From Ostreococcus lucimarinus CCE9901 (taxonomy: Eukaryota > Chlorophyta > Mamiellophyceae > Mamiellales > Bathycoccaceae): a stretch of 64,000 nucleotides of DNA. The stretch covers positions 124,001 through 188,000 of the forward strand of contig NC_009368.1 of the NCBI RefSeq assembly GCF_000092065.1. Direction: 5' to 3'. Shown piece by piece: positions 48,924 through 57,187 of the stretch. Positions within the stretch are counted from its first letter, which is position 1; every line of letters starts with the position of its first letter. The notes beneath the pieces are model-generated. The model did not search any database. It was not told the DNA's origin and saw only the letters and a list, made by a program, of their open reading frames with translations. A program made the position numbers and the translations under genes.

Positions 48924-50192
48924 ATGCGCGACGCGCGGCGCCGCGCGCGCGCGCCGCGCGCGCGAATCGTCGCGGCGCTCGCGCTCGCGCTCGTCGCGGC
49001 GCGCGCGCGCGCGGGACGCGCGCGCGAGGCGACGGGACGCGCGAACGATGGCGACGACGTCGCGGCGCTGCGCGACGCGCTGCCGAGCGACGGCGCGACG
49101 CTGAGCGAACTGTTCAGGTGGTCGATCGAGGCGGGACACCCGCGCGCGTCGAGCGACGCCGACGATCGGGCGCGCGGCGACGCGGGTCGGGCGGAGGGTT
49201 GGCGCGCGAGGGCGCGCGCGGCGCTCGCGCGAGCGACGGGACGACGCGACGACGGCGCGAGCGCGGTCGACGCGATCGACGACGACGAGGGCGCGGAAGC
49301 GGAAGCGGGACGGTCGAAGACGGTGGATTCGATCGAGTCGAGGAAGAGGGAGGTGCGGGAGGCGCTGGACGCGATGGCGGCGGCGCCGAGTCCGCACGCG
49401 CTCGCGCGAGAGTGCGGCGAAGTGGTGAGGGACGCGCGTAAGAATGAAACCAAGGCGCGAAGGGTGCGCGCGCTGGAGATTTTGTACGATTTGGTGGCGC
49501 CGATCGAGTTGGCGAACGATTTGGATAAGCTCGGGGTGGCGGAGGCGCTGATCGGGGCGCTGAGGGACGAGGACGAGGACGTGGCGAGCGCGGCGGCGAG
49601 CGCGCTCGCGGCGGCGGCGTCGAATAACGTCGTCGTGCAGGGGATCATTCACGAGAGACGAGGGTTCGATGCGCTTTTAGAGCTCGTGTCGTCGCCCGCG
49701 ACGCCCGCGGAGGTGCGTCATAAGTCGTTGTGGGTGCTCGGGATGTGCGCGCGGACGCACGAGGCGTCGCGCGCCGACTTTTTCGCCGCGGGCGGCGCCG
49801 GCGTGTTGGCTGATATTTTGTCTCCGAAAACGCCGGTCAAGACGCGCACGCGCGCGATGGTCTTATTCGGCGACTTAGTTCTCATCGACGGCGTCGCGGA
49901 CGCGATGTTTGCCGACGTAAAAGTCGCGAAATCCTTACTCGAGGACGTCGTCGCGAGCGCGCTCGACGCCGACGCCTCGCTCGACGCGCGCGAGAAAGCG
50001 ATCGGCGCGCTTCTCGCCGCGCGCGAGCGCGGCCCTGAGATCGTGCGACATACGCTCGACGGATTCAAGCGCGATCTCTCGACGCTCGCCGACGCGTTCG
50101 ACGCCGCGGCAAAGGCGGAGGACGACGACTCCGCCGCCGACATCAGTCGTCTCGCGCGCGCGTTGAGCGTCTCGCCAAGGGTTGAATTGTAG
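48924..50192 (+). CDS. Fes1/SIL1-like Hsp70 nucleotide exchange factor
   Basis: This 422-residue protein begins with basic residues and a hydrophobic Ala/Leu stretch (RIVAALALALVAARARA), likely an ER signal peptide. It carries the Fes1/HSPBP1/SIL1 armadillo-type exchange factor fold: TLSELFRWSIEAGHP is the conserved N-terminal motif, then RALEILYDLVAPIELANDLD, RGFDALLELVSSPATPAEVR, HKSLWVLGMCARTHEASR and TRTRAMVLFGDLVLIDGV. Fes1-type proteins release ADP from Hsp70; with a signal peptide the likely client is ER BiP, as for SIL1. A low-complexity Ala/Asp insert separates the N-terminal motif from the armadillo repeats. The start is the first ATG. Confidence 0.8.
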   Translation: MRDARRRARAPRARIVAALALALVAARARAGRAREATGRANDGDDVAALRDALPSDGATLSELFRWSIEAGHPRASSDADDRARGDAGRAEGWRARARAALARATGRRDDGASAVDAIDDDEGAEAEAGRSKTVDSIESRKREVREALDAMAAAPSPHALARECGEVVRDARKNETKARRVRALEILYDLVAPIELANDLDKLGVAEALIGALRDEDEDVASAAASALAAAASNNVVVQGIIHERRGFDALLELVSSPATPAEVRHKSLWVLGMCARTHEASRADFFAAGGAGVLADILSPKTPVKTRTRAMVLFGDLVLIDGVADAMFADVKVAKSLLEDVVASALDADASLDAREKAIGALLAARERGPEIVRHTLDGFKRDLSTLADAFDAAAKAEDDDSAADISRLARALSVSPRVEL

Positions 50193-50338
50193 CGCGCGCG
50201 CGTTGAAATAGCATCCTCGTTCGTTGGTCATGTGGACTTCTTCATCATCACATTTCTACTAGTGTTAGATGGCGCCTCGCTCGCGTCGTCGATCTCGAAA
50301 GACCGCCTCCGCTCGCGCGCGCTCGCGCCTCGCCCCGC

Positions 50339-51091
50339 TCAGATGCGGTCGCGCGGCCCGACGACGGCCGGTTGCTGCGGGCCGACCGTGATCGGAAGCT
50401 TGGCGTCCTTCGCCCCCTTCACGCCGTACCCGACGGTCAACAAACCCGCGGAAACGGCCAAGAGCGAGTACACGGCCTCGCGTCGGCCCAAGCCTTGCGC
50501 CGCGTATTCGAAAAACGCCGCCTGTTGATCCGGGTATCGGCTCGACGCGTCGACGCCGTAGACGTCCCACGACCCCGTCGTCGCCTCGACGTCGGACAGA
50601 TCGAAGTACACCGACTCATCGCCGTACTTCGCGTTCGTCTTCATCGCGCTGCATCGTTCGCAAACCACCGCGCGCGCCGTCAGTCCCTCGTCCCGCCGTC
50701 TCGCCCTCGCGCCCCGCTCGCTATCCGTCCCGATCGCGCCCCTCGCGCGCGTCTCCGCCCCTTTTCCGAACCCTCGTCGCCGCTCGCGCCGCGTCCCGCT
50801 CGCGTCGCGCGCGCGCGTCCTGGAGCGCGTCTCGCGCCCCTCGCACGCCCATCGTTCGCTCGCGTCGCGCGTCGTCGCGCGTCGCGTCGTCGTCCCGCGT
50901 CGCTCGAGATACGATCGCGATTCGCCCCTCGCGCGCCGCGCGTCGTTCGCGCGCGATCGCGCGTCGCGTCGCGTCACGCGCGGTCGATCGCGACGTCGCG
51001 GCACGCACCGTTCGCGTCGCGCGCGCGTCGAGCGCGGCGCGCGCACGGCGACGCCGGTGGCGAACGAGGTGGTCTTCGCGGTGGCGAACAT
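50339..51091 (-). CDS. PSAH: photosystem I subunit VI, PsaH (one intron)
   Basis: Exons 51091-51009 and 50648-50339 join in frame to 130 residues. The first exon gives a transit-peptide start (MFATAKTTSFATGVAVRAPR) and the second the mature protein beginning AMKTNAKYGDESVYFDLSD. It continues with VEATTGSWDVYGVDASSRYP, QQAAFFEYAAQGLGRREAV, one membrane span (YSLLAVSAGLLTVGYGVKGA) and the C-terminus LPITVGPQQPAVVGPRDRI, matching PsaH throughout. PsaH forms part of the docking site for LHCII on photosystem I during state transitions. The 130-residue total equals the usual algal precursor length. TATA-like sites at 51255-51285 lie upstream. Confidence 0.93.
   Translation of the reverse strand: MFATAKTTSFATGVAVRAPRSTRARRERCVPRRRDRPRVTRRDARSRANDARRARGESRSYLERRGTTTRRATTRDASERWACEGRETRSRTRARDASGTRRERRRGFGKGAETRARGAIGTDSERGARARRRDEGLTARAVVCERCSAMKTNAKYGDESVYFDLSDVEATTGSWDVYGVDASSRYPDQQAAFFEYAAQGLGRREAVYSLLAVSAGLLTVGYGVKGAKDAKLPITVGPQQPAVVGPRDRI
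50649..51008 (-). other. intron of the psaH gene (360 nt)
   Basis: On the minus strand it starts GTGCGTGCC and ends GATGCAG, with CTGAC at 50683-50679, 30 nt before the acceptor. The intron is itself an open Arg-rich frame, so read-through would give an over-long false precursor. Confidence 0.85.
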
Positions 51092-51239
51092 GGCGCGTCG
51101 GGGTGTGGCGACCGGGGATTCGTTTCTCCGTATTCGACGTCCATCGAACGCCATCATAGGGACGTCGATCGCGGTTTATCGCGATCCACGTGGATTCGGC
51201 GCGATCGCGTGTGGAATCGGGGGGACGCGCGATGGTATT

Positions 51240-51290
51240 ATACGTCATCGAGGGGTATATAATGCGTCGAAGTTTTACTATATAGAGGAG
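51240..51290 (-). promoter_or_regulatory. candidate core promoter of psaH
   Basis: Two TATA-like elements read on the minus strand as CTATATAG (51285-51278) and ATTATATAC (51263-51255), the only AT-rich patch in the 248-bp spacer upstream of psaH. Distance to the ATG is about 165-190 bp. This is positional inference only. Confidence 0.35.
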
Positions 51291-51339
51291 CGCGATCGGT
51301 CGGACGGTCGGTCGGACGCGGTCGGTCGGACGGCGCGCG

Positions 51340-53592
51340 CTACGCGTCGTCGTCGTCGTCGTCGTCGGCGGCGGGGCGTCGGCCGGCGTGCGCGGCGTTG
51401 ATCTCGCGAGCCTCGCGGCGGAGGGACTTGACGACGCGGCGGTCGGCGCGGGCGGCGCGGGCGTCGGAGAGCGCGCGCGCGGAGGCGCGCGACGGACGCT
51501 GCCAGGCGCTGCTTCGGCGCGCGGGCGCGCGGGACGGGGCGTGGGAGTGGCCGTGGGCGTGGGCGTGGACGCGAGACGCGTCGGTGGACGCGGCGTGGGA
51601 GTGGCCGTGGGCGCGCTGGGCGCGTTTTTGGGCCTTGGCTTTGGCGGCGTCGGCGGAGGCGGCGGTTTCGGCGACGGCGAGGGCGCGGTCGGCCCAGGCG
51701 TAGGCGCTTTGCATCGCGGCCTGCGCGCCTTTGGTGGATTTGAGTTCGGTTTTGAACTCCTTTCGCGTCGACACCGGAACGAGGGCGCCGGCGTGATCTT
51801 TAGTCGCGCCGGGCGGCGCGACGACGAAGTCGTTCGCCGAACGAACGTCGACGAAGACGTCGGAAGAACGCGCGTCGACGTCGGCCGCGGACGCCGCGTT
51901 CGCCCTCGTCGCGGCTTTGTTAATTTCGTCGACGCGAAGCGCGTTCACGTCGTCCAGCATGCGGCGTCGCGCGCCTTCGAGATCTGTAATCATGCGCGTC
52001 GGGTACGTCGATCCCAACTCGACGCCCGCGGCGTCGAGCTGCTTCGCCGACGCTTCCCACGGGCGGTGTCGCAGGTGCCCTTTCGGCAGCGCCGCGAGCT
52101 CTGGAATCCATCGAGCGATGCTCTCGCCTTCGGGGTCGTGCGCTCGAGAGGATCCATCTGGGGTCAACGAACCCGCGAAGACGTCCCACTGATCGAGTCC
52201 GCTCTTTCCCGCGTTTTGCCACATCATGGAATTGATCGCCAAGTCCGCGTCCACGAGAGTGTCGAGGAACCAATCTGCGCCGTGCGTCCAATGAACGCCG
52301 CAGTAATCGACGAGAAACGTGGCCGCAATCATGCGTTCACTCTGATGCATCCATCCGGTGGCCCAAAGCCGGCGCATGCCCGCGTCCACGGTGGGGAAGC
52401 CCGTCGTTCCAGTTTGCCATCGATGAAGCGCAACGGCGGCTTCGTCGCCCTCCAACCAAGCCTTGCGATTCTCGTAGTGCCCACGCACGGACTTGGACGG
52501 TAACTCGGGCCAGTTGTGCAGTTGCCAGTACGCAAACTCTCGGCGATAGAGACGGTGCCAAAACACGCGAGAGAGCTTTTTGCCCTCCACCCCGTCGCTG
52601 CCCATCTTTTTCGTCGCCAATTCGTGGTAAATCTGCCGCGGCGATATCTGACCATGGCGTAAATACGGTGAAAGCGTGCTCACCGCGGCCGGAGCGACGA
52701 TATCCGCTCTTCCGTGATCGTCCTCAAACTTCTCCAACCCCACCGAAGCGAAGTGCTCCCAAGTAGAGGCGGCGCCCGACTCCGACATCGTCCACTCCGC
52801 GCGAATCCCAGCCGCCCAGTCCAAGCGTTTATCTACGTCTGATACTATCCCTAATTCTTCTAACGACGCCGCGAATCCGTGCTCGGGGCCTAAATCCACC
52901 ACTCGCGCGCTCGCCGGCGCCGCGCGCGGCGCCCCCACTTTCCCTCCGAGCTTCTCCGCGGCGTGCACGAACGGCATGAGCGTGCCGAAAAAGTACTTTT
53001 CCCTCCTCAGATCGATCTGAATCTTCTCTGGCTCAAACAACAAGTACCCCGGCAAGCGCACGATCTCGCACGCGTCCCGCACGCTCGCCGCCGTCTCTTC
53101 GTCGTCCGCGTCCGCCGTCGGTTCGTACCGCCTCGACGCGAACGCGCGCGTCGCTCCCACTCCCCCGCACGCCGCTCGCATCGCCTCCGCGTGCGTCCCG
53201 CGATAATACGACAGTCCTCCTCCACCGTACCGTCGTCGCAGTTCGCGATCGAGCGCGTCCAGCGCTTCGACCAACCACGCCCTTCGCGCGCCTCTCGTCG
53301 TCTCGCCGTCTCGCGTCTCGTCCCACGCGAACACGCACGCCGTCTCGCCGCCGCGCCGTCGCGCCGTCTCCACCGCGGCGAGCAGCGCGGCGTTATCGCT
53401 CACGCGCAGGTCGTGGTCTCGGAACCACGCGACGGCGCCGCGACGCGCGTCGTCGGCGTCGCGCTGACGATTTGTGTCGCCCTCGACGTCACGCGTCGCG
53501 CGCGGCGCGAACCGTCGTGCGGCGCGCGTCGCGGGCGAGGACGCGCGCGCGGCGATCGGCGTCGCCGAGCTCGCGCGCGCGCCGAGGCGCAT
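51340..53592 (-). CDS. cryptochrome/photolyase family protein with His-rich tail
   Basis: This 750-residue flavoprotein belongs to the photolyase/cryptochrome family. The N-terminal photolyase domain begins AVAWFRDHDLRVSDNAALLA, and FAD-binding motifs follow: STLSPYLRHGQISPRQIYHE, WHRLYRREFAYWQLHNWP, GFPTVDAGMRRLWATGWMHQ, ERMIAATFLVDYCGVHW, GADWFLDTLVDADLAINSMM and WQNAGKSGLDQWDVF. The end of the core (IARWIPELAALPKGHLRHRPW) resembles plant cryptochromes and plant photolyase-like proteins rather than the DASH or 6-4 groups, though I cannot settle the subclass. Past the core, about 150 residues include a His-rich run near 661-684 (AHGHSHAASTDASRVHAHAH) and a closing Asp tail. The N-terminus is Arg/Ala-rich and may be a targeting sequence. 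ATG 53592 was preferred over upstream filler. Confidence 0.88.
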   Translation of the reverse strand: MRLGARASSATPIAARASSPATRAARRFAPRATRDVEGDTNRQRDADDARRGAVAWFRDHDLRVSDNAALLAAVETARRRGGETACVFAWDETRDGETTRGARRAWLVEALDALDRELRRRYGGGGLSYYRGTHAEAMRAACGGVGATRAFASRRYEPTADADDEETAASVRDACEIVRLPGYLLFEPEKIQIDLRREKYFFGTLMPFVHAAEKLGGKVGAPRAAPASARVVDLGPEHGFAASLEELGIVSDVDKRLDWAAGIRAEWTMSESGAASTWEHFASVGLEKFEDDHGRADIVAPAAVSTLSPYLRHGQISPRQIYHELATKKMGSDGVEGKKLSRVFWHRLYRREFAYWQLHNWPELPSKSVRGHYENRKAWLEGDEAAVALHRWQTGTTGFPTVDAGMRRLWATGWMHQSERMIAATFLVDYCGVHWTHGADWFLDTLVDADLAINSMMWQNAGKSGLDQWDVFAGSLTPDGSSRAHDPEGESIARWIPELAALPKGHLRHRPWEASAKQLDAAGVELGSTYPTRMITDLEGARRRMLDDVNALRVDEINKAATRANAASAADVDARSSDVFVDVRSANDFVVAPPGATKDHAGALVPVSTRKEFKTELKSTKGAQAAMQSAYAWADRALAVAETAASADAAKAKAQKRAQRAHGHSHAASTDASRVHAHAHGHSHAPSRAPARRSSAWQRPSRASARALSDARAARADRRVVKSLRREAREINAAHAGRRPAADDDDDDDA

Positions 53593-53666
53593 CGCGCGCG
53601 CGACGCGACGCGACGCGACGAGCGACGACGAATGGCGACGACGAACGGCGTCTCGTCTGGATTCGA

Positions 53667-54773
53667 TTAAATGTTGAGCGCGTGCGCGACGGATCCCGCG
53701 AGCTTCAAAACGACGAAAGGCGCGACGCCGCTGCACGCGCTGACGGTCTGCGGACACGAATCGGTGATCCAAAAGTTGGCGAACCCGGCGGACGGGTCGG
53801 TGAAACGACGCCAAGACTCGTTGGGAAAGACGCCGTGGGTGACGTAGGCGCTCACCGCGGAGGCGCCCTCGCGGCGAAGAACCTTGGCGCACTCGATGAG
53901 GGTGCCGCCGGATTGCACGAGATCGTCCACGATGACGATGTGCTTACCCGTGGGTTTGCCCTCCTTGATCGTGACGATGCGCTTGTCGCCCTCGCGAACC
54001 TTGGTGCAGACGACCTCGTCGTACTTGGCGAAAAAGTTGTGAAAGCGCTTGCACGCGCCCTCGTCGGGGTAGGCGATGACGACGTCCGCGGCGTCTTCTA
54101 AACTTGCTAATCGCTCCAACAAAAGCGGAATTCCCGATGCGAACAGCGGAGTGACGGAGTCACCGAAATAAAATCGCTCCTGAAGCGCGTGAATGTCGAA
54201 CACGATCATATCCGTCGGCCCGCCTCGCGAGTGCGGAATCGAGCTCAACATTCTCGCCATCGTCACCGCGGTGGGGATTTCTCCTTCCTTATCCACCCGT
54301 TCGAACGTACCGGTGGGGAAAAACGGTAAGATCAATCTGAACGACGCGACGAACATCTTGGGAAGGGAGTATATCACGCTAAGCTGTTGGAAAATCACAG
54401 ACGCGTTGTGAAACGACGCCAAAAACGCCACGTGCCGCCCGTGCAGCTGTTCCGCGTCGTTCACGAAAATGTTCGGGAAACCATCCGCGAACGTGCGCCA
54501 CTGAATCTCACCCAACTCAATGTTTCCGTCGATCGCCGCGATCTCTCTCGCCATTTGTTCCATCTGTTCCATTCGTCCGGCGCGTCGTCGTCAGTCGCCG
54601 CGTTTGAATTCGACGTCGTCGCGCGTTCGCCCTCGCTCTCGCTTCGCTTCGCGCCGTCGCGCTCGCCGCGCTCGCGCTCGCACCTCGGTGCAATAAAACA
54701 ACATCAGCGGCATGGACGACCGCGTCAGGCGCTGGCTCGTCGCTCGGCCGAGCGCGTTCGCGTCGGCGGACAT
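53667..54773 (-). CDS. PRS4: ribose-phosphate pyrophosphokinase PRS4 type (one intron)
   Basis: Exons 54773-54684 and 54563-53667 join in phase 0 to 328 residues of class II (phosphate-independent) PRPP synthetase, which makes PRPP from ribose 5-phosphate and ATP for nucleotides, His, Trp and NAD. The splice joins [10 protein letters not shown] to [13 protein letters not shown], matching plant PRS4 (LFYC..CEELARNIAA). Other blocks are [73 protein letters not shown] and the PRPP loop [18 protein letters not shown]. No plastid transit peptide is seen, consistent with the cytosolic PRS4 group. Without the first exon the protein would lack its N-terminal strand. Confidence 0.92.
54564..54683 (-). 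other. intron of the PRS4 gene (120 nt)
   Basis: On the minus strand it begins GTGCGAGCG and ends GGAACAG, with CTGAC at 54594-54590, 26 nt before the acceptor. Removal restores the N-terminal alignment with plant PRS4 exactly. Confidence 0.85.
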
Positions 54774-55022
54774 TTCTTCGCGTTCGCGACGGCGCGTTCG
54801 CGACGGCGCGTTCGCGTCGCGGACGGGCGCGCGCCGCGAACCGCGCGCCGCGATCCGCGCGCGCGCTCTTTCGTCCGCGCGACGGCGCGAATTCCGGCGC
54901 ACCGAGACGACGCGCGCGAGTGTGCGGCGCTCGGCGCGTCTCGACCGGGACGCCGCGCCGCGCCGCGCCGCTCGACTACCGACTACGACTACCATTACAA
55001 CCCATGCGCGCGCCGCGTCGCG

Positions 55023-55670
55023 CTACATCGCGCGCCCGACGAACGTCGAGCGAGGATACGCCGCGTGCGCGCGCTCCCACATCACGCACACCCGATCGAC
55101 GCACCTCAGATGATAAAAAATCTTCCCCGTCAGGCTGAGCGTTCGCGCGCGACACGCGCTCTCCACGAACACCGTCGCCGGCGTTCGCCACCCCAGCGCG
55201 CGTCGCGCCATCGCCGCCAGCACGATCGGCACGCACGTCCCCGGTCCGTTACAAATCACCACGTCCGGTTTCACGCGCGCGACGATCGCGATCGCCGCCG
55301 CGCACGCGCGCGCCGTCGTCGCCGCGCTCGTCGTCCATCGCTGGCCCACCTCTCGCGCGCGTCCGATCGTCAGCACGCGCGCCTCGCCGCGAGCGCCGCG
55401 TCGCGAGCGCTCGAACGTGAGCGCTCTGTCGGCGCTCCGCGCGTCCGTGCTCGCGACGACGTACGCCGCGACGTCCAGTCGGTCGAGCGTTCGCGCGTCG
55501 CGCAGGATGCGCAGCATCTCCGCCGTGTGTCCGCCGCTGCCGAGCACGACGAGCGCCCGCGCGCGCCGGCCGCGGAGCGCCGACTTGTCTAACGCGCGCG
55601 TCGCGGCGCGCGCGATCCACAGCGCGACGTTGGCGAGCGCGAGGAGCGCGAGGAGCGAACGCGGTGGCAT
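55023..55670 (-). CDS. ALG14: ALG14, UDP-GlcNAc transferase membrane subunit
   Basis: This 215-residue protein matches ALG14, the membrane anchor that recruits ALG13 to the ER and forms the enzyme adding the second GlcNAc to dolichol-PP-GlcNAc in N-glycan assembly. An N-terminal hydrophobic segment (LLALLALANVALWIARAA) anchors it. ALVVLGSGGHTAEMLRILRD is the family motif near residue 42, followed by VASTDARSADRALTFERS, IGRAREVGQRWTTS and PDVVICNGPGTCVPIVLAAM. The C-terminus has VFVESACRARTLSLTGKIFY and the final DRVCVMWERAHAAYPRSTF. The ATG at 55670 directly precedes the anchor. It diverges from the ZIP transporter gene by 49 bp. Confidence 0.92.
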   Translation of the reverse strand: MPPRSLLALLALANVALWIARAATRALDKSALRGRRARALVVLGSGGHTAEMLRILRDARTLDRLDVAAYVVASTDARSADRALTFERSRRGARGEARVLTIGRAREVGQRWTTSAATTARACAAAIAIVARVKPDVVICNGPGTCVPIVLAAMARRALGWRTPATVFVESACRARTLSLTGKIFYHLRCVDRVCVMWERAHAAYPRSTFVGRAM

Positions 55671-55719
55671 GGCGAGGCGAACACTGCGGTCAAAACGCGA
55701 CTCGCGCGCGCGCGGCGCG

Positions 55720-56730
55720 ATGTCGCGGCGCGCGGCGACGGCGGTGACTCTCGCGGTGACGCTCGCGTCGCTGGTCCGCGCGCGCGCGCCGCGCACGGCG
55801 CGCCGCGGCGGCGACGAGGGCGACGCGCGGGCGGCGGGGGCGTGGACGGTCGGGGACGCCGCGCGCGCGACGCTGGCGTCCGCGTGCGTGTCGCTCGCGT
55901 CCCTGGTCGGGTGCGCGCTGATGGCGATCGGCGCGCGCGCGGACGCGCTCGCGTGGCTGAGCGACGCGGCGATCGGGGCGATGCTCGGGGACGCGCTCGG
56001 GTGTCAACTGCCGTCGGCGCTCGAGGCGGCGACGCGAGCGCGAGGACGCGACGGCGCGGGCGTCGCGGCGTGCGCGACGACGTGCGGCGTGCTGGCGTTT
56101 CATCAGTTGGAGGTGATCGTGCGCGCGGTGAAGGCGCGAAACGATGGGAAAGTGGGGACGACGCGGCGGCGTCGAACGCCGAGCGAAAGCCGAAGCCGAA
56201 GCCGAAGCCGAGGCGCGAGTGGTCGAGCGCGCGAGCGACGCGCGGCGGCGCGAGAGATCGCGGCGAGCGGATGGCTCAATCTGTTCGCCGATGCCGCGCA
56301 CAACTTCACCGACGGCGTCGTGATCGCGATCGCGTTCGCCCGGCGCGGCGCGACGCGCGGCTACGCCGCGGCGTGGACGACGCTCGCGCACGAGCTTCCG
56401 CAAGAGCTCGGCGACTACGGCATCTTACGACGCTCGGGATTCACCGACGTCGAGGCGTTATGGTTCAACTTTCTCTCCGCCCTCGTCGCCGTCGGCGCGA
56501 CCGCGCTCACGTTCCTCGTCCTGGCCGCGCTCGACGCCGCGAGCGCCTCCGCGTCGTCCTTCGCCCGACGTCTCGCCCTCGACGTTCCCTACCTCGTCGA
56601 GGCCTTCTGCGCCGGCGGGTTTCTCACCGTCGCCTTCACCGCCCTTCGCGAGGACGATTCGGGATCCGCGTTCGCGCGCGTTCGCGTGTTCGTCGCCGCC
56701 GTCCTCGTCGCGCGTCGCGGCGCCCACTGA
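55720..56730 (+). CDS. ZIP-family metal transporter, SLC39A7/IAR1-like
   Basis: This 336-residue protein is a ZIP zinc transporter of the LIV-1-like group (plant IAR1, animal ZIP7/ZIP13) that exports zinc from ER or Golgi to the cytosol. The signature spans are GWLNLFADAAHNFTDGVVIA near residue 192-212 and WTTLAHELPQELGDYGILRR near 220-240, with the HNFTDG and HELPQE metal residues intact. An N-terminal hydrophobic segment may be a signal peptide. Before the HNF motif sits an Arg/Ser-rich loop (SESRSRSRSRG) where other members have a His-rich loop, so metal-sensing histidines are missing here. The start 55720 is chosen to avoid overlap with ALG14; an in-frame ATG at 55669 exists. Confidence 0.85.
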   Translation: MSRRAATAVTLAVTLASLVRARAPRTARRGGDEGDARAAGAWTVGDAARATLASACVSLASLVGCALMAIGARADALAWLSDAAIGAMLGDALGCQLPSALEAATRARGRDGAGVAACATTCGVLAFHQLEVIVRAVKARNDGKVGTTRRRRTPSESRSRSRSRGASGRARERRAAAREIAASGWLNLFADAAHNFTDGVVIAIAFARRGATRGYAAAWTTLAHELPQELGDYGILRRSGFTDVEALWFNFLSALVAVGATALTFLVLAALDAASASASSFARRLALDVPYLVEAFCAGGFLTVAFTALREDDSGSAFARVRVFVAAVLVARRGAH

Positions 56731-57187
56731 TGCATAAGTAACCCGAGCCCGACTGCGCGCGCCCCCCCTCGTGTCCGCCCCCCCTGCGATTTCCAATATT
56801 TCATATTCAACGACCCAAATGACCCAATTAACAAAAAACATGACACACACACACACACACGACGGTTCAGGACTCGTCGCGATTCAGGCGCCGTCGAGGG
56901 GCGCCGGCCGGTCTCCGCGCGCGGTCGTCGCGCCGACGCATCTCGCGACGCGATCGCGCGCGCGACGCGAGGACGACGACGCGCGGGAGGCGCGCGAAGC
57001 GACCGCCGCGGACGCGCGACGACGCGCGGCGCGATCGACGACGGAGACGCGCGATCGGGCGCGACGCGGCGCGGCGCGGCGACGGGACGAGGTTCGAATT
57101 AATTCCGCGGCGTCATCTCGAGACGCGCGCGGCGAATCGAGGAAGCGCGCGGGGACGCGAGGCGGGCGGTTCGAGGCGCGAGAGGAG
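56731..57187. other. 457-bp spacer with (AC)n run; possible upstream coding
   Basis: It holds a short (AC)8 microsatellite at about 56842-56858 and an AT-richer stretch at 56790-56840. The frame of the next gene is open through all of it, with ATGs at 56818 and 56839 among others, so the N-terminus could start here. The residues would be Arg/Ala-rich and I prefer the later ATG. Confidence 0.35.

Noticed and set aside
47539-49104. Plus-strand Arg-rich frame of about 520 codons
   Set aside because: It overlaps three better-supported genes in other frames and is almost pure Arg/Ala filler.
50649-51157. Uninterrupted frame giving a long PsaH precursor of about 270 residues
   Set aside because: The extra segment is Arg-rich and bounded by a GTGCGT donor and CTGAC...CAG acceptor; the spliced 130-residue form matches normal PsaH length.
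56838-56860. Short AC microsatellite
   Set aside because: It is only about eight units, a common simple repeat, with no sign of a larger element.
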